From the NCBI GenBank assembly GCA_946222625.1, contig CAMILJ010000057.1, positions 1 through 11,132 on the forward strand: a stretch of 11,132 nt of DNA, read 5' to 3'. The notes under the pieces are model-generated. The model was not told the DNA's origin. It saw only the letters and a list, made by a program, of their open reading frames with translations, and did no database searches. This DNA is from an uncultured Corynebacterium sp. Its GTDB lineage: Bacteria > Actinomycetota > Actinomycetes > Mycobacteriales > Mycobacteriaceae. Made by a program: the position numbers and the translations under genes. Shown one piece after another: positions 6,145-11,132 of the stretch (its first letter is position 1; each line of letters starts with the position of its first letter).

Positions 6145-6216
6145 ACCAAGGAGAGCGCCCCATAATAATGGTGTGCGTTTGAGAGAGCGCATGCGAGAGA
6201 GATAGAGAGAACCCCA

Positions 6217-6260
6217 GCCGCGCGGGGCGGTCGGCCTGAGAAACCGACCGGGAGCGCGGC
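6217..6260. repeat. Two-part GC-rich hairpin downstream of mqo
   Basis: GCCGCGC (6217-6223) pairs with GCGCGGC (6254-6260). After a 4x3 internal loop, CGGTCGG (6228-6234) pairs with CCGACCG (6244-6250) around a 9-nt loop. No T-tract follows on either strand. It is preceded by a GA-rich run (about 6181-6210, including GAGAGAGATAGAGAGA). This would be a stable RNA element in the mqo 3' untranslated region. Confidence 0.5.
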
Positions 6261-6277
6261 AGTGAAAGATAGAGACG

Positions 6278-6345
6278 CACCGCCGCCCCGAGACTCCGTT
6301 TCCTTTCCTACGGAGGCCTCGGGGCGGCGGTGTGTTTTCCTTTTC
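6278..6345 (+). terminator. Strong terminator of mqo, possibly also serving selO
   Basis: A 15-bp GC-rich stem (6278-6292 with 6318-6332) continues, past a small 1x2 internal loop, into a further 6-bp stem (6294-6299 with 6310-6315) with a 10-nt loop. On the plus strand it is followed by a T-rich tract (TGTTTTCCTTTTCTT). On the minus strand the stem begins 18 nt after the selO stop codon, but the sequence beyond it is only moderately T-rich, so termination in that direction may be weaker. Confidence 0.9.
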
Positions 6346-6350
6346 TTCTC

Positions 6351-7739
6351 TTACGTTCCGCAGTAAGTGAGGTAGCCTTCCGTGCCACCCGGTTGCTCGT
6401 ATTCTGGAACGGCAGTAAAGGGGTGCGTGGTGGCGTCAAGTAAACGGAGGAATTCTTCAGTATCGCTGAGTGCGGCCTCGACCAGACGCGGGCGGGGAAT
6501 CACGCGGGGCACGGTTTGCTCGAGGGACTCGGCGTTGGGGCCACTAGCGCGGTAGGCATCAACGAAACGAGCGTCACCAAACATCTCATAGGCTACTGCC
6601 GGTTCACCCGCCGCAGCGCTGACGAGACTGCGGTTGGCTTGCGTGAGATCCGGAGCGGACTGTGCAAGGGCCGCACTGTAGTCCTGGAAGAGCTCGTCGG
6701 GAATCTGTAAACGGCACATAGCTTCGCGGCGGCGTGCCTTTTCATAGCGCTCGCCAAAGGAATTGATGGCCTCCTGAGCCCAGGTGAGAGCGGCGTTGGG
6801 GGAGACGTCGAAAAGCGGCAGCAGTGATTCCGCCAACCGCGCTAGGTTCCAACCCAGCATGTCGGGCTGGCGCCCAAAGCGGTAGCGACCCTGCGTATCG
6901 ATGGAGCTAAACCAGGTATTGAGGTCATAGCTTTCCATGAACGCGCACGGCCCGTAGTCAATCGTCTCACCCGATAGCGTGGTGTTATCGGTGTTCATCA
7001 CGCCGTGGATGAAACCCACCTGCATCCACCCGGCAACCGTCGCTGCCTGTGCGTCCATGACGCGGGTGAACAGCTCTCGGTAGTCGGCGCCAGGGTAGTG
7101 GCGTTCAATGGTGTAGTCGGCGAGCTGTTGGAGTAACCCCGGCACGGGCGAGCGCGCGGCAAAGTGGAAGGAGCCAACACGGATGTGGCTCGCGGCAACG
7201 CGCACGAGAACGCCTGCTTCTTCCACCATCTGGCGCTGAATAGGACGGCCGGTCCCGATGACCGCCAGCGATCGCGTGGTGGGCAGACCGAGGGCGTGCA
7301 TTGATTCGGAGAAGAGATACTCACGCAGCATCGAGCGCAGCGTGCCGCGCCCGTCAGAGCCATAGCGCGAGTAGGGGGTTAGTCCCGTCCCCTTGGCATG
7401 CAGATCCCAGAGGCCCGTGGGGTTGTGAGGTGTGGCGGGGCCGGTGACTTCGCCCAAGAGGAGAGCACGGCCATCACCCATTGTTGGGTTGTATTGGCCG
7501 AACTGAAAGCCGGCGTAGGCCATTGCGTGGGGAGTAACTGGCCCGCGGCCGAGGAGAAACTCCAGCCCGTCTTCGCTGCGCAACCAGTCCGGGTCGAGGC
7601 CCAGTTCGGCGGCTAGCTCTTCGTTGAGCACCACCATTTGTGCCGCTGGCTGTTCCTCGCCATGGCTCGCCGTGACCATGTGGGGAAGGCGATGGGCGAA
7701 TTCGCTGTGTAGCTCAAAAGGGAGGGAAGCCTCAGACAT
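6351..7739 (-). CDS. selO: SelO/YdiU family protein adenylyltransferase
   Basis: SelO is a pseudokinase-fold enzyme that transfers AMP to proteins and takes part in redox homeostasis (established for the E. coli protein). The 462-aa product has the family signatures YAGFQFGQYNP (75-85), GDGRALLLGE (88-97), KGTGLTPYSRYGSDGRG (116-132), RVAASHIRVGSFHF (about 180-193), MNTDN (248-252) and the metal-binding DYGP (261-264). Cys460 is the third residue from the end (YCGT-type terminus), the place where eukaryotic SelO carries selenocysteine and many bacterial forms carry cysteine. The start at ATG 7739 is chosen over 7808 because GGAG lies 7 nt upstream and family homology begins there. The frame further upstream overlaps phzF. 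The start codon overlaps the phzF stop in ATGTCTGA (8 nt shared), suggesting translational coupling, so selO is probably transcribed from the phzF promoter. Confidence 0.93.
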   Translation of the reverse strand: MSEASLPFELHSEFAHRLPHMVTASHGEEQPAAQMVVLNEELAAELGLDPDWLRSEDGLEFLLGRGPVTPHAMAYAGFQFGQYNPTMGDGRALLLGEVTGPATPHNPTGLWDLHAKGTGLTPYSRYGSDGRGTLRSMLREYLFSESMHALGLPTTRSLAVIGTGRPIQRQMVEEAGVLVRVAASHIRVGSFHFAARSPVPGLLQQLADYTIERHYPGADYRELFTRVMDAQAATVAGWMQVGFIHGVMNTDNTTLSGETIDYGPCAFMESYDLNTWFSSIDTQGRYRFGRQPDMLGWNLARLAESLLPLFDVSPNAALTWAQEAINSFGERYEKARRREAMCRLQIPDELFQDYSAALAQSAPDLTQANRSLVSAAAGEPAVAYEMFGDARFVDAYRASGPNAESLEQTVPRVIPRPRLVEAALSDTEEFLRLLDATTHPFTAVPEYEQPGGTEGYLTYCGT

Positions 7740-8547
7740 CGCGTGACTCCAGTGTTCCGCGCACGCGAACGTGGACGTTGCCGCCGACCCAGATGTCATC
7801 ACCGTCATCGTTGATATAGACGCGGCCGTCGCGCCTTACCTGGCGGCCTTGTGCCGCGGTATAGCAGGCTGGGACAGCGCCCTTGGCGCGAAGGAATTGG
7901 GCAGCGCCGCCGTTGAAGGAACCGGTGACGGGATCCTCGAATTGCCCGGTGATGGCGCGGACTTCATAAGCGGGGTGATCATCACCGGTGAGCCCGATCG
8001 CACCCACTTTGACTCCCGGGGTGGGCGTGGGGCTAAGTCCGCGCACGGTTTGTGCGGACTCGAGCTGGACTAAGCGCCACCCGGGCCCGTTGTCGACCCA
8101 ACCGGAGTCGACGATGCTGCCTTCGTCGATCCCGAGGGCGGCGGCTGCCTCAGCCCGCTCCTCATCACTAAGCGCTCCTTCACGCACCAAAGGCGGGGTA
8201 GCAAAAGCGAAACGGCCTTCTTCCTGGCGCACGGTGACCAAGCCAACTCCGCATTCCTGAATCAGGGTGCCGCTCTTGCCGAGCAGTTCCGCCGCCACGC
8301 GCGCGCTGCCCAGTGTGGGGTGGCCGGCGAAAGGGAACTCCTCGTACGGGGTAAAAATCCTCACTCGGTAGTCTGCACGTGGATCCGTAGGCGAGCACAG
8401 GAACGTTGTCTCCGAAAAGTTTGTCCAGTGTGCGATGCGCTGCATCTCTTCGGTGCTCAAACCGTCGGCATCCGCAACCACAGCGAGGGGATTTCCCGTA
8501 AACGGCCCAGTGGCAAAGACATCTACTTCAAAGAATCGGTGCTGCAT
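7732..8547 (-). CDS. PhzF family isomerase/epimerase-like protein
   Basis: The translation from ATG 8547 is 271 aa, typical for the family. It starts with FFEVDVFATGPFTGNPLAVV, the usual PhzF N-terminus. The three residues important in PhzF/diaminopimelate-epimerase-fold enzymes are present: Glu46 in NFSETTF, His76 in FAGHPTLG, and Asp205 in FEDPVTGS. The family includes the phenazine-synthesis isomerase, but most bacterial members outside phenazine clusters have unknown substrates. No phenazine genes are nearby, so phenazine synthesis should not be assumed. The upstream in-frame ATG at 8946 is rejected because it would overlap the divergent DUF4921 gene and adds non-homologous residues. There is no strong Shine-Dalgarno sequence; TAGACT (8561-8556) lies 8 nt before the ATG. 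The gene overlaps selO by 8 nt and diverges from the gene at 8599 across 51 bp. Confidence 0.92.
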   Translation of the reverse strand: MQHRFFEVDVFATGPFTGNPLAVVADADGLSTEEMQRIAHWTNFSETTFLCSPTDPRADYRVRIFTPYEEFPFAGHPTLGSARVAAELLGKSGTLIQECGVGLVTVRQEEGRFAFATPPLVREGALSDEERAEAAAALGIDEGSIVDSGWVDNGPGWRLVQLESAQTVRGLSPTPTPGVKVGAIGLTGDDHPAYEVRAITGQFEDPVTGSFNGGAAQFLRAKGAVPACYTAAQGRQVRRDGRVYINDDGDDIWVGGNVHVRVRGTLESRDV

Positions 8548-8555
8548 GAGGCCTA

Positions 8556-8561
8556 AGTCTA
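8556..8561 (-). promoter_or_regulatory. Candidate -10 box of phzF-selO
   Basis: Minus-strand TAGACT fits TAnnnT and ends 8 nt before ATG 8547, predicting a leader of 0-2 nt. A partial TTAGG overlaps the spacer, so a short leader with weak ribosome binding cannot be excluded. Confidence 0.4.
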
Positions 8562-8585
8562 GTCGCACTGGTGGGCAGGGAGGTC

Positions 8586-8591
8586 TACGCT
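8586..8591 (+). promoter_or_regulatory. Candidate -10 box of the DUF4921 gene
   Basis: TACGCT is followed by 7 nt and ATG 8599 with no Shine-Dalgarno sequence, the geometry expected for a leaderless transcript. It is 24 bp from the divergent phzF -10 candidate, so the two promoters share one 51-bp gap. Confidence 0.45.
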
Positions 8592-8598
8592 GGGCTGC

Positions 8599-9912
8599 AT
8601 GAGCGAAGCACTCTTTAGCCGCGTCGAACCTATCCAGACCATGGCGGATGGGACCGTCAAACAAGTCAACCCCTTCTCCGGGACGGAGGTGTGGACGGTG
8701 CCGGGACGTGGAAACCGTCCGCTTGCGCATCCGGCGAAAGACCCGCAGCCGCTGGGGCCCGATGCCTTGACGCATAGCTGTGCTTTTTGCTCCGGGCGCA
8801 TGTTGGACACCCCGCCGGAAAAGTCTCGCATCCTGGCTTCGGGGGAGATCCAGCGCGGGCTCCTTCCGCACGAGCTGGACACAACCCAGCCGGTGTTTCG
8901 CCGGGTTCCTAACCTTTTTGAGATCGTGTCTTATGACTACTGGCATGAGAATTATGGCTTCACCATGGACCCAGATCTAGCGCGTCACAAGGAGAAGTAC
9001 GAAGCCGATGAGGCGGGGCGCCTGCACGTACTCAACGTGGTGCGCACCAAGCTCAAGGCCGCGGGCAAGGACGCCGCGCTGGACGACGACTCCCTCCTCG
9101 CCCTCGCCGATGGCTTCTTCGGCGGCGGGCACGATGTCATCATTTCTTCGCGCCACTTTGTGGACGGCGCGGTCGATGACAGCCAGCTGGCGTCCTCCGG
9201 CACGCTGAGCCCCGATGAGCACTTCCTGCTCACAACCTTCACCGCGGAATCAACGCGCGAGCTCTACCAGCGAAACCGCTATGCCTCCTATGTCGCCGTG
9301 TTCCAGAACTGGCTGGCACCGGCGGGCGCGTCCTTCGACCACCTGCACAAGCAGCTCGTCGCGATTGACGCCCTGGGAATGGCGGCCCACCAGGAAAATG
9401 CGATTCTGCGTGCGCACCCCAACATGTACAACGATTGGGCAGTTGGGTATGCGGCAAAGCGCAACCTCGTTATCGCAGAGAATGATTATGCGGTGCTCTT
9501 CGCTGGTTTCGGCCACCGCTATCCCACGCTGGAGATCTTTTCCAAATCGCCGCGCTGTGAACCGTGGGAACAGACCCCCGGCGAGGTACGCGGGATGTCG
9601 GATCTGATCCATGCAGCACACGCCGCAGTGGGGCCGGATGTGGCCTGCAATGAAGAGTGGCACCACCGCCCACCCAGCGTGGATCTGCCGCAGCCGTGGC
9701 GCGTGATGATCAAGCTGCGCGTGTCCACGCTGGCCGGCTTTGAGGGCGGCACGAAGGTCTACATCAACACCATCGATCCGTGGGGCTTGCGTGATCGCGT
9801 CGTGGACGCCATGTTCCGCCTTCGCGAGCGCGGAAAGATTGCCTCCGGCATCTCCATCGCCACTGAGTGCGAGCTCAAACGCAATAGTTTGCGCTATAAC
9901 CCGCTGGTTTGA
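8599..9912 (+). CDS. DUF4921 protein, GalT-like HIT-superfamily enzyme
   Basis: This 437-aa protein resembles actinobacterial DUF4921 proteins, which look related to galactose-1-phosphate uridylyltransferase in the HIT superfamily. The key region is FQNWLAPAGASFDHLHKQ (235-252). Its His248-Leu-His250-Lys-Gln252 parallels the GalT HPHxQ catalytic motif, where the second His carries the nucleotidyl group. CAFC (Cys61 and Cys64) parallels the GalT zinc-binding CxxC. FEIVSYDYWHENYGF (107-121) also fits GalT-type proteins. The enzyme is probably cytosolic and may transfer or hydrolyse nucleotidyl groups, but its substrate is not known to me, and galactose metabolism should not be assumed without galK or galE nearby. 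The ATG at 8599 has no Shine-Dalgarno sequence but has TACGCT 7 nt upstream. It diverges from phzF and converges with yaaA across 44 bp. Confidence 0.85.
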   Translation: MSEALFSRVEPIQTMADGTVKQVNPFSGTEVWTVPGRGNRPLAHPAKDPQPLGPDALTHSCAFCSGRMLDTPPEKSRILASGEIQRGLLPHELDTTQPVFRRVPNLFEIVSYDYWHENYGFTMDPDLARHKEKYEADEAGRLHVLNVVRTKLKAAGKDAALDDDSLLALADGFFGGGHDVIISSRHFVDGAVDDSQLASSGTLSPDEHFLLTTFTAESTRELYQRNRYASYVAVFQNWLAPAGASFDHLHKQLVAIDALGMAAHQENAILRAHPNMYNDWAVGYAAKRNLVIAENDYAVLFAGFGHRYPTLEIFSKSPRCEPWEQTPGEVRGMSDLIHAAHAAVGPDVACNEEWHHRPPSVDLPQPWRVMIKLRVSTLAGFEGGTKVYINTIDPWGLRDRVVDAMFRLRERGKIASGISIATECELKRNSLRYNPLV

Positions 9913-9934
9913 ATAGTCCACTCCTCCGCAGGCA

Positions 9935-9958
9935 GATAAATTGATAAATAGATAAATC
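9935..9958. repeat. Three tandem copies of an 8-bp GATAAATn repeat
   Basis: GATAAAT recurs three times at 8-nt spacing (starting at 9935, 9943 and 9951), differing only in the eighth base. The array fills half of the 44-bp gap between the convergent DUF4921 and yaaA genes, and its last copy overlaps the yaaA stop codon (9959-9957). It supplies plus-strand stop codons in all three frames. No hairpin terminator is present in the gap. It may be slipped-strand sequence or an AT-rich substitute for a terminator. Confidence 0.6.
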
Positions 9959-10679
9959 AGACCACGAGCACCAGCTCGGTGCCGCGCAGTTCGGTGCTCA
10001 TGCCCGCCTCTTGGGCTACGCGAGCGGCATCCTTGAGGGAGGACACACGCTCGCCTCTCAGGGCTAGTACGCGGGCGAGCTCCCCCTTGTAGTGCTTGTT
10101 GAAGTGGGAGACCACCTTGCGAGAGCCATCCTCTTGCACTGACTCCACGCGCACGGTGGCAGCGTCCTTGAGCTTGCCCAGTTGCTGGTAGGTGCCCGAG
10201 CGCATATCGATGAGGAACTCGTGGGCGTCGATAAGCGCACGCAGCTCATCCGTGATCGCCGTACCCCAGCGTGACTTCAGCGTGCGCCCACCCAGCTTGG
10301 TGCCGCCGGAGAGGCGGTAGTGCGGGATGAGATCATCGGCGCGCAGCAACCCGAAGAGTGCATCACCCACAGCGAGGTGTTGACGCGCGGCTGGGGGAAG
10401 GGAGGGGGAATCGAGGGCGTCGTAGAGCACGCCCGTAAAGCGCTCCAGCGCGGGCATGGTGGGGGAGGACGCCAACTCGCGGTTGGACTCGGCTTCCCCG
10501 CGCAGCTTGTCCGAGAGCTTGAGTACCTTTTGTGCCTCGTCGAGGTCCAAAGATGACAATTCAGCAGCTATTTCTTGACGGATCGGATTTAGAGCGGGGA
10601 AAGAGAGCTCGTCCCAGTTCAGGGCCGCGCCGCTGCCGCCGTGTGCTTTGGTCTCAGAAGGAGGGAGGATGATCAGCAT
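9957..10679 (-). CDS. yaaA: YaaA/UPF0246 family peroxide-stress protein
   Basis: The 240-aa product fits the YaaA (DUF328/UPF0246) family. E. coli YaaA is a DNA-binding protein that lowers intracellular free iron and so limits oxidative damage during peroxide stress (established knowledge). Family signatures are the N-terminal MLIILPPSETK (1-11), ERFTGVLYDAL (79-89), PHYRLSGGTKL (119-129), EFLIDMRSGTYQQL (154-167) and HFNKHYKGELAR (192-203). LPPSETK at the N-terminus is the form I associate with actinobacterial members. The ATG at 10679 has no Shine-Dalgarno sequence in the mRNA expected from TAGCAT (10691-10686), which lies 6 nt upstream and predicts a leaderless transcript. The gene diverges from proS across only 32 bp and converges with the DUF4921 gene. 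Confidence 0.92.
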   Translation of the reverse strand: MLIILPPSETKAHGGSGAALNWDELSFPALNPIRQEIAAELSSLDLDEAQKVLKLSDKLRGEAESNRELASSPTMPALERFTGVLYDALDSPSLPPAARQHLAVGDALFGLLRADDLIPHYRLSGGTKLGGRTLKSRWGTAITDELRALIDAHEFLIDMRSGTYQQLGKLKDAATVRVESVQEDGSRKVVSHFNKHYKGELARVLALRGERVSSLKDAARVAQEAGMSTELRGTELVLVV

Positions 10680-10685
10680 GGCTAC

Positions 10686-10691
10686 ATGCTA
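10686..10691 (-). promoter_or_regulatory. Candidate -10 box of yaaA
   Basis: Minus-strand TAGCAT fits TAnnnT and is followed by 6 nt and ATG 10679. It lies only 6 bp from the -10 candidate of the divergent proS, so the two core promoters would overlap. Confidence 0.45.
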
Positions 10692-10697
10692 GCGATG

Positions 10698-10703
10698 TAG
10701 ACT
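10698..10703 (+). promoter_or_regulatory. Candidate -10 box of proS
   Basis: TAGACT fits TAnnnT and is followed by 8 nt (GAGCAACC) and ATG 10712. No good Shine-Dalgarno sequence lies at a proper distance, so a leader of 0-2 nt is predicted. Confidence 0.45.
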
Positions 10704-10711
10704 GAGCAACC

Positions 10712-11132
10712 ATGATTACACGTCTTTCTGAGCTTTTCCTCCGCACTCTTCGTGAGGATCCGGCTGATGCCGAAGTCCCCAGCCACAAGCTTCTCGTCCG
10801 CGCAGGCTATGTGCGCCGCGTCGCGCCGGGTGTGTACACCTGGTTGCCATTGGGACTGCGCGCCATGCGCAAGATCGAAGACGTTATCCGCCAGGAAATG
10901 AACGCCATCGGTGGCCAGGAGATGCTCTTCCCAGCGCTGCTGCCGCGCGATCCTTATGAGCAGTCGAACCGTTGGACGGAATACGGCGATAACTTGTTCA
11001 GGCTTAAGGATCGCAAGGGTGCGGACATGCTGCTGGGGCCGACCCATGAGGAGATGTTCGCCACCGCGGTGAAGGATATGTACTCCTCCTACAAGGACTT
11101 CCCGGTCACGCTGTACCAGATTCAAACGAAGT
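10712..11132 (+). CDS. proS: Prolyl-tRNA synthetase (N-terminal 140 residues; runs off window)
   Basis: The frame from ATG 10712 stays open to the window edge and gives 140 codons. The product begins MITRLSELFLRTLREDP and contains the class II synthetase motif-1 region APGVYTWLPLGLRAMRKIE (38-56). RWTEYGDNLFRLKDR (87-101) follows, and then motif 2, LLGPTHEE (107-114). This is the bacterial-type ProS, which charges tRNA-Pro in the cytosol and is essential. The complete bacterial enzyme is about 570-600 aa, so roughly three quarters is missing here. The start is supported by homology beginning at residue 1 and by TAGACT 8 nt upstream. It diverges from yaaA across 32 bp. Confidence 0.96.
   Translation, partial: MITRLSELFLRTLREDPADAEVPSHKLLVRAGYVRRVAPGVYTWLPLGLRAMRKIEDVIRQEMNAIGGQEMLFPALLPRDPYEQSNRWTEYGDNLFRLKDRKGADMLLGPTHEEMFATAVKDMYSSYKDFPVTLYQIQTK

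Noticed and set aside
6007..6192. Small minus-strand frame of 61 codons downstream of mqo
   Set aside because: It runs into mqo antisense, has no ribosome binding site and covers a perfect hairpin. It looks like chance.
7732..8547. Phenazine biosynthesis locus
   Set aside because: Only a PhzF-family protein is present. No other phenazine genes are nearby, and the family is widespread outside phenazine pathways.
7740..8946. Longer forms of phzF (ATG 8946) and selO (ATG 7808)
   Set aside because: The extra N-terminal residues are not family sequence. The phzF extension would overlap the divergent DUF4921 gene by over 300 bp, and the selO extension lies inside phzF in another frame.
9250..9921. 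Minus-strand 223-codon open frame within the DUF4921 gene
   Set aside because: It is antisense to conserved GalT-like sequence and has no ribosome binding site or recognised motif.
10682..11125. Minus-strand 147-codon open frame at the right edge
   Set aside because: The plus strand here encodes ProS with class II synthetase motifs. The minus frame would also cover the yaaA/proS promoter gap.

Overview
The window looks like the chromosome of a Corynebacterium species. The reasons are a mycothiol-type disulfide reductase (Mtr, found only in mycothiol-making Actinobacteria), a malate:quinone oxidoreductase closely matching my memory of the C. glutamicum protein, a DUF4921 protein, moderately high GC, and many genes that appear to be transcribed without a leader. 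All function calls come from reading the translations; no database was searched.

Layout. (1) Positions 1-1471, minus strand: three small paralogous genes for exported, acidic, probably C-terminally membrane-anchored proteins. The first is cut by the window edge. The other two form a bicistronic unit closed by two tandem intrinsic terminators. I do not recognise their function. (2) 1472-1811: a non-coding stretch with hairpins and a CRP/GlxR-like site. (3) 1812-4257, minus strand: mycothione reductase (mtr) and an alpha/beta hydrolase upstream of it, in the same direction 67 bp apart. (4) 4258-4558: a divergent control region. (5) 4559-6061, plus strand: mqo. (6) 6062-6350: a highly structured stretch between convergent genes, ending in a very strong terminator. 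(7) 6351-8547, minus strand: a phzF-selO pair overlapping by 8 nt. (8) 8599-9912, plus strand: a DUF4921/GalT-like protein diverging from phzF. (9) 9957-10679, minus strand: yaaA, then divergently at 10712 the start of proS, which runs off the right edge.

How the genes fit together. Mtr, SelO and YaaA are all linked to thiol-redox or peroxide homeostasis. Mqo is a membrane-associated TCA/respiratory enzyme and ProS is a translation housekeeping enzyme. This is mostly core genome. No transposase, integrase, tRNA, rRNA or CRISPR array is visible.

The least explained part is the small secreted-protein cluster at the left. The most distinctive regulatory theme is a repeated start-site geometry: six genes have a TAnnnT -10-like hexamer 6-8 nt before the ATG and no clear Shine-Dalgarno sequence, which predicts leaderless mRNAs. 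The secreted-protein genes, mqo and selO have recognisable ribosome binding sites instead.
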